Notes: generated by a model not told the origin, from the sequence alone. A DNA stretch of 64,000 nucleotides from Pseudomonadota bacterium (GCA_030549795.1 JAUQQO010000054.1:50520-114519); one strand, 5' to 3'; numbered from the stretch's first letter, positions 1 through 9,468 are shown. Numbers and translations: made by a program.

Positions 1-338
1 TGCTTCGCGTTCTTGAACAGGAACGGCAATGAATACATATCCATCCTTGGGTCGACCTGCGAGAGATTCGCAGAGGATACCGTGAAAAAGGCGATGGTAC
101 CATTGCGGATCGACTGCACCGACTCGACCGCATCGCCAAGAGCCCGTGCATGGTGCACGTCGATCTTGATTTCTCCCTTCGTCAGCGCTTCGACCCGCTC
201 GGCGAAAAACTCATGGGTCATCGATACAGGATGGTCCGGAGCATGCAGTCCGTTCATTTTAAGTTCGATCGCCGCATGCGCTGGACTGAAAAGCCAAAAT
301 CCGGCGACAAAAGATAACAATAAACTTCTTACTGTCAT
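1..338 (-). CDS. TRAP transporter solute-binding protein, DctP family (N-terminal part)
   Basis: Periplasmic binding subunit of a tripartite ATP-independent (TRAP) transporter, which captures an organic acid for a DctQM membrane pair. The reading frame runs off the left edge, so only about 112 residues are seen. It starts at an ATG at 338 preceded by a GGAGG site. A signal peptide ends near SPAHA, followed by the family-typical opening in which the ligand domain begins (IELKMNGLHAPDHPVS) and the segment FFAERVEALTKGEIKIDVHH. The substrate cannot be told from this part, and any dctQ/dctM genes would lie outside the window. It is divergent from the gene at 515. Confidence 0.85.
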   Translation of the reverse strand, partial: MTVRSLLLSFVAGFWLFSPAHAAIELKMNGLHAPDHPVSMTHEFFAERVEALTKGEIKIDVHHARALGDAVESVQSIRNGTIAFFTVSSANLSQVDPRMDMYSLPFLFKNAK

Positions 339-514
339 CTCGAGCCTCCCTTCCCAGCTCTCGCTTTTTTCGCTTTAGGATCGCGCGCGCGCCAAATGCT
401 ATCGAGGATAGGAGAAAGCGACAAGCCGCGCCCTCTTTCCAAATGAGACGCCTTCGCTTCCGCCGAGCCGGTGATTGGCAGTGCACGAGCGGCTGTGCTA
501 GCCGAAGGAATATG

Positions 515-1504
515 ATGAGCGAGGCTGACCGTCCGCGCACCGCCCGCGCCTTGTGGTGGATGGGTCCTTTTTCGGCCGCACTCCTCGAAGAGAACCTGCC
601 GACCCCCGGTGCCGACGAGGTGCTCGTGCGTACCCTCGTTTCGGGTGTGAGCCGCGGCACCGAGGCACTGGTTGCCGCCGGCTGTGTGCCCGAGAGCGAA
701 TGGCAGCGGATGCGCTGTCCCTTCCAGGCGGGGTCCTTCCCCTTTCCGGTCAAGTACGGTTACTGCGCCGTGGGTGTCGTGGAGGCCGGACCAGCCGCGC
801 TGCTCGGCCGCACCGTCTTCTGTTTGCACCCGCACCAGGAGGCGTTTGTGGTTCCGGCCGCGGCGGTGGTCCCGGTGCCTGAGAGCGTGCCGGCCCATCG
901 GGCGGTGCTCGCCGCCAACCTCGAAACCGCGCTCAATGCGCTGTGGGACGCACCGGCCTTACCCGGCATGCGCATCCTCGTGCTGGGGGCGGGGGTCGTA
1001 GGCGCGTGCGCGGCGCGGCTGTGCGCGCAGCTGCCCGGCACCGAGGTGGTGCTCTGCGATCGTGAGCCCGAGGCGGCGGCGCTCGCGCGTGCCTTGGGCT
1101 GCGCCTTCGCGCAAGCCCCCAACCTCCCGCGCGAGGTCGACCTCGTGATCGAGGCAACGGGCAACCCGCAGGCGCTCTCCCTTGCGCTCGAAGCGGCGGG
1201 AGAAGAGGCGACGATCCTCGTCCTCTCTTGGTACGGAGCGCAGGCGGCAGCAGTGCCGTTGGGGGCGGCGTTCCACGCCCGCCGGCTCAAGCTCGTCTCT
1301 TCGCAAGTCGGTGCGGTGGCGCCAAGCATGCGGCCGCGCTGGCCGCATCGGCGTCGACTCGCGAAGGCACTCGCGCTCCTCGCCGATCCGGCGCTCGAGG
1401 CGCTGCTCGACGAGACGGTCCGCTTCGAAGACGCGCCTTTGCGGCTACCAGAGCTGTTGCGCGCGCGGCGGCGCGGTTGTCTGCGTATTCGCTACCCAGA
1501 GTGA
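515..1504 (+). CDS. MDR-superfamily (zinc-type alcohol dehydrogenase-like) oxidoreductase
   Basis: Medium-chain dehydrogenase/reductase of about 329 residues, expected to act as an NAD(P)-dependent oxidoreductase on an unknown substrate. The N-terminal GroES-like part carries SGVSRGTEALVAAG and the Rossmann part has the nucleotide-binding glycine motif VLGAGVVGACAARL. The usual catalytic and structural zinc cysteine sets are not evident, so it may be a zinc-free member. The ATG at 515 is preferred because GAAGGA lies just upstream; an upstream ATG at 443 in frame lacks this support. It is the first gene of a tight four-gene set (PTPS homologue, GT4, methyltransferase), which suggests oxidation of a pterin-like or sugar-bearing intermediate (inference). 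Confidence 0.8.
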   Translation: MSEADRPRTARALWWMGPFSAALLEENLPTPGADEVLVRTLVSGVSRGTEALVAAGCVPESEWQRMRCPFQAGSFPFPVKYGYCAVGVVEAGPAALLGRTVFCLHPHQEAFVVPAAAVVPVPESVPAHRAVLAANLETALNALWDAPALPGMRILVLGAGVVGACAARLCAQLPGTEVVLCDREPEAAALARALGCAFAQAPNLPREVDLVIEATGNPQALSLALEAAGEEATILVLSWYGAQAAAVPLGAAFHARRLKLVSSQVGAVAPSMRPRWPHRRRLAKALALLADPALEALLDETVRFEDAPLRLPELLRARRRGCLRIRYPE

Positions 1505-1515
1505 TGGAGAGGGCC

Positions 1516-1926
1516 ATGTACAGCGTGCGGGTGCGCGATCGGGTGATGATCGCCCACAGCTTCAAAGGTGAGATCTTCGGACCCGCGCAGCGCTTACACG
1601 GCGCCACCTATCTGGTCGATGTCACCTTTGAGCGGCCCCAACTCGATCCCGACGGGCTCGTGGTGGATATCGGGCGGGCCCATGCCGTACTCGCCGAGGT
1701 GCTCGCGCACATCGCCTACCGCAATCTCGACGAGATGCCGGAGTTCGCAGGCGTAAACACGACCACCGAGTTCCTCGCCCGTTGGATCTTCGAGCGCGTG
1801 CGGGAAGCGATCGCGGCCGGCAGACTCGGACCGCATGCTCACGGGCTCACCGGCCTTGCGGTCGAACTCGCCGAAAGCGACATAGCCTGGGCAGGCTACC
1901 GCGCCGCGCTGGGCCGTGCGGAGTGA
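1516..1926 (+). CDS. 6-pyruvoyl-tetrahydropterin synthase / QueD-family homologue with altered active site
   Basis: Small T-fold protein of 136 residues related to PTPS and 6-carboxytetrahydropterin synthase, which act on 7,8-dihydroneopterin triphosphate. The zinc-site region is recognisable as AHSF (His14) and RLHGATY (His28), but the third zinc histidine of the usual HGH motif is Ala30. The catalytic cysteine position four residues before the motif is Ala24, and the catalytic Asp-His pair reads as Ala-Tyr before RNLDE. It retains the TTTE segment that corresponds to the substrate-anchoring PTxE region. The ATG at 1516 has GGAGAGGG upstream; an in-frame ATG at 1504 overlaps the previous stop and is the alternative. 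The family is clear, but the reaction is uncertain because the catalytic residues are replaced. Confidence 0.85.
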   Translation: MYSVRVRDRVMIAHSFKGEIFGPAQRLHGATYLVDVTFERPQLDPDGLVVDIGRAHAVLAEVLAHIAYRNLDEMPEFAGVNTTTEFLARWIFERVREAIAAGRLGPHAHGLTGLAVELAESDIAWAGYRAALGRAE

Positions 1927-1930
1927 CGCG

Positions 1931-2989
1931 ATGGAACGTCGGCTCGTCCTCGCCGTACCCCTCGACCCCGATCTCGCCACCGGCGGTACCATCTACGACC
2001 GCCGCCTCGCCGAGGGTCTAAGGGAACGTGGCTGGCAGGTGGATTGGCTGCGGTTGCCCGACGGTTTCCCGTTTCCGGACGAACAAGCGGTTGCCGCTTC
2101 GGCGCAAGCCTTCGCCGCGTTGCCGCGCGGCACCTTGCTGCTCGTAGACGGCCTCGCGCTCGGCGTTCTCCCCGAACTCGCGCGCGAGCAGAGCCAAAGG
2201 CTGCGCCTGCTCGGGCTCGTCCATCACCCGCTCGGCTATGAAGACGGGCTCGACCACGAAACGGCAACCCAGCTGATCGCGAGCGAGCGCGCCGCGCTGC
2301 GCTGGCCGCGGCGGATCTTGTGCACCTCGCAGACCACCGCGCGCACGCTCGAAGACCATTTCGGCGTCGAGCCGCAGCGGGTGGTGGTGATCGAGCCCGG
2401 CACCGATCCCGCCCCGCTTGCGCGCGGCTCGGGTGGACCAGAGGTGCAACTCTTAGCCGTGGGCGCGGTGATCCCGCGAAAGCGGTTCGACCGCTTGGTG
2501 CGCGCTCTCGCCCGGCTGCCCGAGCTCCCCTGGCACCTCACCGTCGTGGGTTCGCTCGAGCGCGCTCCGCAAGCGGTTGCGGCGCTGCGCGCGGCGATCG
2601 CCGAGACCGGGCTCGGCGATCGCGTGACACTTGCAGGCGAGCTGCGCGGCGAGGCGCTCGAGGCGGCCTTCGACCGCGCCGATCTCTTCGTCTCCGCCTC
2701 CGCCTACGAGGGATACGGCATGGCTCTGTCCGAAGCGCTCGCGCGCGGCCTGCCGATCGTTGCCGTGGCAGGAGGAGCGGTCGCTGATTGGTTGCCGGCG
2801 GATGCGGCACTCCTCGTACCGCCGCGCGATGAAGAGGCGCTGGCGCGCGCGCTCGCGCGCGCGATCGGTGATGCCGCCTTGCGCGCACATCTGAAAAAGG
2901 GTGCGATCGCGGCGCGCGCGCACTTGCCGCGCTGGCCCGAGCAGATCGCGCGCGCAGAAGCCGTTCTCGAGCAGGAGCTGGCGCGCTGA
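1931..2989 (+). CDS. glycosyltransferase family 4 protein
   Basis: GT-B fold retaining glycosyltransferase of 352 residues, expected to move a sugar from a nucleotide-sugar to an acceptor. The N-terminal half contains the GG-T loop (ATGGTIYDRRLAEGLRERGW) typical of GT4. The C-terminal half has the donor-binding pattern LLAVGAVIPRKRFDRLVRAL and the E-x7-E type signature SAYEGYGMALSEALARGLPI. It starts four bases after the PTPS-homologue stop and overlaps the methyltransferase by four bases, so the genes are probably translated together. The context suggests glycosylation of a small cofactor-like molecule rather than of lipopolysaccharide (inference). Confidence 0.88.
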   Translation: MERRLVLAVPLDPDLATGGTIYDRRLAEGLRERGWQVDWLRLPDGFPFPDEQAVAASAQAFAALPRGTLLLVDGLALGVLPELAREQSQRLRLLGLVHHPLGYEDGLDHETATQLIASERAALRWPRRILCTSQTTARTLEDHFGVEPQRVVVIEPGTDPAPLARGSGGPEVQLLAVGAVIPRKRFDRLVRALARLPELPWHLTVVGSLERAPQAVAALRAAIAETGLGDRVTLAGELRGEALEAAFDRADLFVSASAYEGYGMALSEALARGLPIVAVAGGAVADWLPADAALLVPPRDEEALARALARAIGDAALRAHLKKGAIAARAHLPRWPEQIARAEAVLEQELAR

Positions 2990-3810
2990 GCGGGTTCTCG
3001 GCTGACTGGCTGGATCTGCGCGAGGCCTATGATGCGGCCGCGCGCGATCCTGGGCTCGAGCAGAAGCTGGCGGCCTGGGCCGCCGGGCGCCGTGGCGAGC
3101 TCGAGGTCGTCGATCTCGGCGCCGGCACGGGCAGCAACTTGCGCCATCTCGCCCCGCGCTTGCCGGTGCCCCAGCGCTGGACGCTCGTCGAGCTCGATCC
3201 CGCCCTCATCGCCGCAGGCGCGCGCCGCCCGGCGCCCGCTCCTGCGGTCGCGGTCGCGTATCGCCGAGCCGATCTTGCGCGCGCGCTCGAGGAGGTCCTT
3301 GCGGGACCGGTCCATCTTGTGACCTGCTCGGCACTGCTCGATCTCGTCTCGGCGGATTGGCTCGCGCGGCTCGTGCGCCTTTTGATCGCGCGCGATCTCG
3401 CGTTCCTGGCGGTGCTGAGCTATGACGGTTTAGTCGAACTCGAACCACCGCACCCGCTCGATCGTGAGGTGATCGGGCTCGTCAACCGCCACCAGCGAAC
3501 CGAGAAGGGCTTCGGTCCGGCGCTCGGCCCCGAGGCGGTGCGCTACTGCACCGAGCTTCTGCGGGCGGCGGGCGAGGTATCGCTCGTCGCGCGTTCGGAC
3601 TGGCGCGCCGGGCCGGCCGATGCCGCCCTGCAACGTGCTCTCATCATGGGCTGGAGTGAGGCGGCCCGTGCCATCGCACCCGAGCGGACGGCGGCGATCA
3701 CCTCATGGCAAGAGGAGCGGTTGCGCGCGATCGAGGCCGGGCTTGGGCGGGCGCGCGTCGGCCATCTCGATCTCTTGCGCCTGCCGCGCCGGGAGCGTGC
3801 GGCGTCGTAA
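2986..3810 (+). CDS. class I SAM-dependent methyltransferase, apparent CTG start
   Basis: Rossmann-fold methyltransferase of about 274 residues that should transfer a methyl group from S-adenosylmethionine. Motif I is VVDLGAGTGSNLRHL and the acidic ribose-binding residue sits in TLVELDPALIAAG. No ATG, GTG or TTG occurs in frame between the last upstream stop and motif I. The only start that fits is CTG at 2986, which forms a CTGA overlap with the glycosyltransferase stop and has AGGAG eight bases upstream. A TTG at 3139 would cut off motif I. The 3' end overlaps the convergent RibD-type gene by 108 bases. The methyl acceptor is unknown; the neighbourhood suggests a pterin- or flavin-like product. 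Confidence 0.78.
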   Translation: MSGFSADWLDLREAYDAAARDPGLEQKLAAWAAGRRGELEVVDLGAGTGSNLRHLAPRLPVPQRWTLVELDPALIAAGARRPAPAPAVAVAYRRADLARALEEVLAGPVHLVTCSALLDLVSADWLARLVRLLIARDLAFLAVLSYDGLVELEPPHPLDREVIGLVNRHQRTEKGFGPALGPEAVRYCTELLRAAGEVSLVARSDWRAGPADAALQRALIMGWSEAARAIAPERTAAITSWQEERLRAIEAGLGRARVGHLDLLRLPRRERAAS

Positions 3811-4611
3811 GCGGCAGTAGAAGAGCCAGTCCTCGCCCAAGCGGATGACCTCGGGGGCAAGCCGCAGGGCTTCCTCCATGCGGCCGATGGCGGGCAGCAC
3901 GAGGGCGGCGCGGCCGGAGCCGATGATAAGCGGTGCCACGCAGAGGTGGAGCGCATCCAAGCAGCCGGCGGCGAGAAAGCGTGACACCGTCATGCCGCCG
4001 CCTTCCACGAACAGACGGCGGATGCCGCGCGCGCGAAGCGCAGCGAGCACGGTGCGCGGCTCGAGAACCCCTCCCTGCGCGGGTAGGCCCAAGACTTCCG
4101 CCGTCCCAAGCCGCGCGCAATCCTGCCGATCGGCGCGACAGAGGAGCAGAGTGGGTGGCTCGGGATCGCGGAACAGGCGCCGATCGGCCGCCAGGCGGCG
4201 ATCGGGATCGAAGACCACGCGCAAGGGACTGGGCCCGGGCACGAGGCGCACGGTGAGGAGGGGATCATCATAGGCGACGGTTCCCGCACCCACGAGCACG
4301 GCATCGGCGAGCGCCCGCAAGCGATGCATGTGGACGAAATCCTCACGCCCGGTGATGAAGGTCGAATGGCCGCGCTCGGTGGCGATGCGGCCATCCAGGC
4401 TCTGCCCGAGATGGGCGACGACGCGCAGCCCGTCGGGAGAGGGGGCGAGGAAGTCGCGGTAGGTGGCGAACAAGCGCTGCTGCTCGGGTCCAAGGCCATC
4501 AAGCGGCACTGTTGCGAGATCGCCGGCGCCGTGAGCGCAGTCCAAAAGACGCTCCCAGGCGCGTGCGATCCAGCGTGCCTGCGGACCTTCCTCGCGTGCG
4601 GGCGGCTTCAC
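3703..4611 (-). CDS. RibD C-terminal-domain (dihydrofolate-reductase-like) protein
   Basis: About 302 residues. From about residue 60 it matches the reductase half of RibD, which reduces the ribose of a pyrimidine intermediate in riboflavin synthesis. Visible family blocks are SLDGRIATERGHSTFITG, ADAVLVGAGTVAYDDPLLTV, RRLFVEGGGMTVSRFL and VAPLIIGSGRAAL. There is no zinc-binding deaminase half, so it is not a full riboflavin RibD. It starts at GTG 4611, overlapping the YceI stop by four bases, and lies downstream of GTP cyclohydrolase II in the same run. It could reduce a GTP-derived pyrimidine in a dedicated pathway (inference). Confidence 0.85.
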   Translation of the reverse strand: MKPPAREEGPQARWIARAWERLLDCAHGAGDLATVPLDGLGPEQQRLFATYRDFLAPSPDGLRVVAHLGQSLDGRIATERGHSTFITGREDFVHMHRLRALADAVLVGAGTVAYDDPLLTVRLVPGPSPLRVVFDPDRRLAADRRLFRDPEPPTLLLCRADRQDCARLGTAEVLGLPAQGGVLEPRTVLAALRARGIRRLFVEGGGMTVSRFLAAGCLDALHLCVAPLIIGSGRAALVLPAIGRMEEALRLAPEVIRLGEDWLFYCRLRRRTLPARQAQEIEMADARPPKPGLDRAQPLLLP

Positions 4612-5198
4612 TCGCGGATCGCCTCGAGCTCGATCTGGATCGGGATCTCATCGGCCACCCAGCCGTTGTCCACGGCGTAGGTGCTTCCCCACAGGCTGCG
4701 CTTGACGACCGTGCGCGCGCTCAATCCCAAGACATAGTTCTCGCCCCAGGGATAGCGGCCGATCTTGTTCAAGGTGACGTCGACCGAAAGCGGCAAGGTT
4801 ACGCCGCGGAAGGTCAGCAGGCCCTCGACCACGCCCGTGGTTTCGCTTTTGGGAACGGCTCGGGTCATCTTGAAGCTGATGATCGGGTGCCGCTCGGCAT
4901 CCAAGAAGTCGGCGGCACGCAAGTGGTTGTCGCGGGCTTCGTGATTGGTGAACACGCTGCGCGCATCGACCCGAATCTCGGCATCGAAAAGCGTGCGGGT
5001 CGTCTCATCGAAAACGAACTCGCCTTCGGCCTTGAGGAATTGGCCGAGCACTTTGGAGTAGCCGATGTGCATGGCTTCGAACGCGATGGCGAAATGTTCG
5101 GGGTCGATCCGCCAGCGGCGCGGCTCCGCATACGTTGTCTTGGACACCGCAACCGCAAGGAGCGAGGCCAGAAGAGCACGGGCAGCAAACCGAATCAC
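4608..5198 (-). CDS. YceI family periplasmic protein (first copy)
   Basis: Secreted lipocalin-like protein of 196 residues. Members of the YceI family bind isoprenoid chains such as polyprenyl phosphates or quinones. A signal peptide ends near TTYA. The mature part shows the family pattern WRIDPEHFAIAFEAMHIGYS, HLRAADFLDAERHPIISFK and GLLTFRGVTLPLSVDV. It sits between GTP cyclohydrolase II (21 bases upstream) and the RibD-type gene (four-base overlap). A second YceI gene with cytochrome b561 lies just upstream, which suggests a membrane or periplasmic redox role for the set (inference). Confidence 0.9.
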   Translation of the reverse strand: MIRFAARALLASLLAVAVSKTTYAEPRRWRIDPEHFAIAFEAMHIGYSKVLGQFLKAEGEFVFDETTRTLFDAEIRVDARSVFTNHEARDNHLRAADFLDAERHPIISFKMTRAVPKSETTGVVEGLLTFRGVTLPLSVDVTLNKIGRYPWGENYVLGLSARTVVKRSLWGSTYAVDNGWVADEIPIQIELEAIRE

Positions 5199-5219
5199 GG
5201 CTCGGCCTCCTTTAGATTT

Positions 5220-6365
5220 TCAGCCGGCGCCCCCCTCGATCGGGACACCGGTTATTCCGTTGCCCAAGATGCGCAACAGATGGCCGCTGCGGCGGGCTTT
5301 GGTCTCGAGGTAGAAGCGGTTGTGCCGATTGGGCGGGATCGCCGAGGGAACGCGCTCGATCACCGCGATACCGTGCCGAGAAAGGGCTTCGAGCTTGTCG
5401 GGGTTGTTGGTGATCAACCGTACCCGCTCGATGCCGAGCAGGCGCAACATTTTCGCAGCGAAGGCATAGTCGCGCTCATCCGGTAGAAAGCCGAGATGGG
5501 TGTTGGCATCTACCGTATCCAGGCCTTGGTCTTGCAGCCGATAGGCGCGCAGTTTGTTGAGAAGCCCGATACCGCGGCCTTCTTGCCGCAGATAGACGAG
5601 CACACCCGCTTCTTCTTCGGCCATCTGCGTGAGCGCGGCTTCCAGCTGCGCACCGCAGTCGCAGCGCAGCGAGCCGAAGACATCGCCCGTGAAACATTCC
5701 GAGTGCAGCCGAACGAGCGGGGAAGGCTGCCGCGCGGGATCGCCCACAACCAGCGCGAGATGCTCGACCGCGCCCGAGGCTGAGCGGAAGAGCACAAGCC
5801 GCGCGTGTTCCGTGGCAGCGATGGGCAAGCGCGCCTCGACCAGAGGCCGCAGGGTCGCGAGGTCGTCGCGCGAGCGGGCGAAGATGGCTTCCGCCTCGAC
5901 GACCACATCAGCGCGCGTTTCCGCATTTGCAGCGCGCGCCAGCACAGCCGGGATGAGCCCGGCGCGCTTGGCGAGCTCGACCGCCGCTTCCTCCACCCGC
6001 GTGGCAAGGCGCAGCCGATAGCCCTCACCGAGCGAGCGCGCCCCGCCGGGCAGGCTCGGGCCTACGAGGGCGAACAGGGTCGAGGATGTGATGGCGGGAT
6101 CGAGCTCGAGCGCAACGCAACTGGTGGCCGTTGCCGCAAGGCCCAGCGCCTGGGCGCGCGTGCCGGTGAGCAGAAGCGTTGCCGGACTGTGCACGGTGAG
6201 CCACTCGCCGAGCCCGGGCTCATCGAAGGGTTCGACGGCATGGACGAGAATGGCGCCGCTCGCGTCGAGGATCAGACACGTGCCACCGCCGGCGAGCACT
6301 TTCTCGGCGGCGACGACGCGCGCGCGGCTCGCGCGGGCCACCGGACTCACAGCGACCTCCGGCAT
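5220..6365 (-). CDS. ribA: GTP cyclohydrolase II with degenerate N-terminal DHBP-synthase-like domain
   Basis: Hydrolyses GTP to a diaminopyrimidine nucleotide, formate and pyrophosphate. The C-terminal half, from about residue 190, has the zinc site Cys224, Cys235 and Cys237 (spacing 10 and 1), the catalytic block VYLRQEGRGIGLLNKLRAY and the end block LITNNPDKLEAL. The N-terminal 170 residues resemble dihydroxybutanone-phosphate synthase in layout, including the terminal AGLIPAVLA segment, but the RENEGDL-type catalytic motif is absent, so that activity is probably lost. The start is ATG 6365. It lies between the cytochrome b561 gene and the first yceI. It may serve riboflavin synthesis or the local pathway. 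Confidence 0.9.
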   Translation of the reverse strand: MPEVAVSPVARASRARVVAAEKVLAGGGTCLILDASGAILVHAVEPFDEPGLGEWLTVHSPATLLLTGTRAQALGLAATATSCVALELDPAITSSTLFALVGPSLPGGARSLGEGYRLRLATRVEEAAVELAKRAGLIPAVLARAANAETRADVVVEAEAIFARSRDDLATLRPLVEARLPIAATEHARLVLFRSASGAVEHLALVVGDPARQPSPLVRLHSECFTGDVFGSLRCDCGAQLEAALTQMAEEEAGVLVYLRQEGRGIGLLNKLRAYRLQDQGLDTVDANTHLGFLPDERDYAFAAKMLRLLGIERVRLITNNPDKLEALSRHGIAVIERVPSAIPPNRHNRFYLETKARRSGHLLRILGNGITGVPIEGGAG

Positions 6366-6512
6366 TTGCGGCTGTCCATCGCCCGCTCCTCCCGACCACG
6401 GCGCCTATCCGAGCGCAGCGCAGCACCTCTTATCGGCGGCATTGCCGCACGAGCGCAGTTATCACGTCGAACCGCTTTGGAAAACATTGGACGGGCCCGG
6501 ATCTCGTTACGC

Positions 6513-7073
6513 TCACTTCCCTCGAATCATACGTACGAGGACGCGGTCCCGATCGATCACCTGGTGTTTGAGCGCGGCAGCGATGTGGAGAAGAAGCAGC
6601 GCGGCAAGCGCCCAGCCTTGAGCGCGATGGGCGGCGAGCAGGATCGCCTCCAGCTGCGCGTCGGGGCCGATCGGGTGAGGAATAGGTATGACGCCAAAGA
6701 GAAGGGTCGGGATCCCAAGTGGTGAAGCGGCGGCGGCGAGGAAGCCGGTGATCGGCATGGTGAGGAGAAGAAGGTAGAGAAGGCCGTGGTTGATCGTCGC
6801 CGCGCGCTGTTGCCAAAGCGGCACCGTCGAGGGCAGCGCCGGTCGGGCGGGCTCAGTCATCCGCCAGGCGAGTCGGACAAGGGTGAGAGCGAGGACGACA
6901 AAACCCAAGCTCTTGTGGCGCTGATAGAGCACGAACTTCTCGGCTACGGACTCGGGCCCAAGGGTCACCATGTAGCGGCCGAGCAGCCATTGCACGAGCA
7001 CGAGGGCAGCCGACAGCCAGTGCAACAGGCGAATGCCGAGGCCCCAGCGCTCGCGATCGCTACGCCAGTTCAC
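6513..7073 (-). CDS. cytochrome b561 family protein
   Basis: Integral membrane di-heme electron carrier of 186 residues with four hydrophobic helices. Candidate heme-ligand histidines are in LLHWLSAALVL (helix 1), RHKSLGFVVL (helix 2), INHGLLYLLLL (helix 3) and LLLLHIAAALKHQVIDRD (helix 4), the usual b561 pattern. It overlaps the upstream yceI by four bases, a common pairing in which a quinone- or isoprenoid-binding YceI protein is encoded with b561. The partner acceptor is unknown. Confidence 0.92.
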   Translation of the reverse strand: MNWRSDRERWGLGIRLLHWLSAALVLVQWLLGRYMVTLGPESVAEKFVLYQRHKSLGFVVLALTLVRLAWRMTEPARPALPSTVPLWQQRAATINHGLLYLLLLTMPITGFLAAAASPLGIPTLLFGVIPIPHPIGPDAQLEAILLAAHRAQGWALAALLLLHIAAALKHQVIDRDRVLVRMIRGK

Positions 7074-7630
7074 GGCCGGATCGCCTCGACCTCAAAGCGC
7101 ACGAGGATCTCAAAGGCGAGGACTTGTTCGCTCGCGAAGGGACCCTCCCCGAAGCGGAACAGGCGGCGATCAAGGCGCACCTCGCCGTCGGCGCGCGCTC
7201 GCGTGCCGTCAAGCGTGATTCGCACGGGATGGTGGATCCGCTGCGCTACGCCCTTCATCGCGAGCTCCGCCTCGACGAGAAAGACGCCATCGCCTTGCGG
7301 CCGAAAGGCGATGGTTCGGTAACGGGCCTGTGGCGATCGCGCGACGTCAAAGAATTCGGGTGCGAGGGCTTGGCGGTCGAGATTGCCATCGCCGGTGCGG
7401 AGGCTTCCGAGCTCAACCGTGACCTCCACCGAAGCGCTCGCAAGATCCTCGGGATCGAAACGGATCTGAGCCGTCCAGCGGGTGAACGAGCCGGTGATCT
7501 TCTGCGCGCCCTGCCGCGTTTCGAAGCTGATCCGGCTGGCCTCGGGGACGAGGCGCCATTCCATCGCCGAAATTGGGCCGGCTGAGAGGAGCAAGGCGCC
7601 GACCCCACAGATTGCTGCGGCGACACGCAT
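7070..7630 (-). CDS. YceI family periplasmic protein (second copy)
   Basis: Secreted lipocalin-like protein of 186 residues. The signal peptide is MRVAAAICGVGALLLSAGPI and the cleavage lies just after SA. Family blocks include WRLVPEASRISFETRQG and LAPEFFDVARSPQARYRTI. It is the first gene of a run (yceI, cytochrome b561, ribA, yceI, ribD-type). Its Shine-Dalgarno sequence GGAAGGGG (7639-7646) sits in the 3' arm of a strong hairpin eight bases before the ATG, so translation may be controlled by opening of that structure. Confidence 0.88.
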   Translation of the reverse strand: MRVAAAICGVGALLLSAGPISAMEWRLVPEASRISFETRQGAQKITGSFTRWTAQIRFDPEDLASASVEVTVELGSLRTGDGNLDRQALAPEFFDVARSPQARYRTIAFRPQGDGVFLVEAELAMKGVAQRIHHPVRITLDGTRARADGEVRLDRRLFRFGEGPFASEQVLAFEILVRFEVEAIRP

Positions 7631-7638
7631 CGCGATGA

Positions 7639-7671
7639 CCCCTTCCGAGCTCGCAACGAGCCCGGAAGGGG
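7639..7671 (-). promoter_or_regulatory. Shine-Dalgarno-sequestering hairpin upstream of yceI copy 2
   Basis: A near-perfect inverted repeat: arms 7639-7653 and 7657-7671, 14 pairs with one mismatch and a three-base loop. Read on the minus strand, the 3' arm ends in GGAAGGGG, which is the ribosome-binding site for the ATG at 7630. There is no T-run after it, so a simple intrinsic terminator for malate synthase is less likely than a translational control element, although partial termination cannot be excluded. Confidence 0.6.
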
Positions 7672-7721
7672 AGATCGTGCGCGTGTAGCGCGCCGTCTAG
7701 AGCTTAAGGCGAAGGCGCGCT

Positions 7722-9332
<1,611 letters not shown>

Positions 9333-9468
9333 GAGATCCTCTCCTGATCGGACAGCGGACCGCGGAGCGGATAGCACGGCTGACACGGTCCGGCCATGGT
9401 GCGGTGCAAAAAGGGCGCGGCGCAGGAAGCGCGTTCCCGCTTTGCCTCGGCTCGGGGATCGGGCACCC

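Noticed and set aside
13..378. Open frame of 121 codons on the plus strand
   Set aside because: It lies opposite the DctP gene, which has a signal peptide, ribosome site and clear family match.
4512..5486. Long plus-strand open frame (324 codons) across YceI and RibA
   Set aside because: Shadow of the high-GC minus-strand genes; no ribosome site or recognisable protein.
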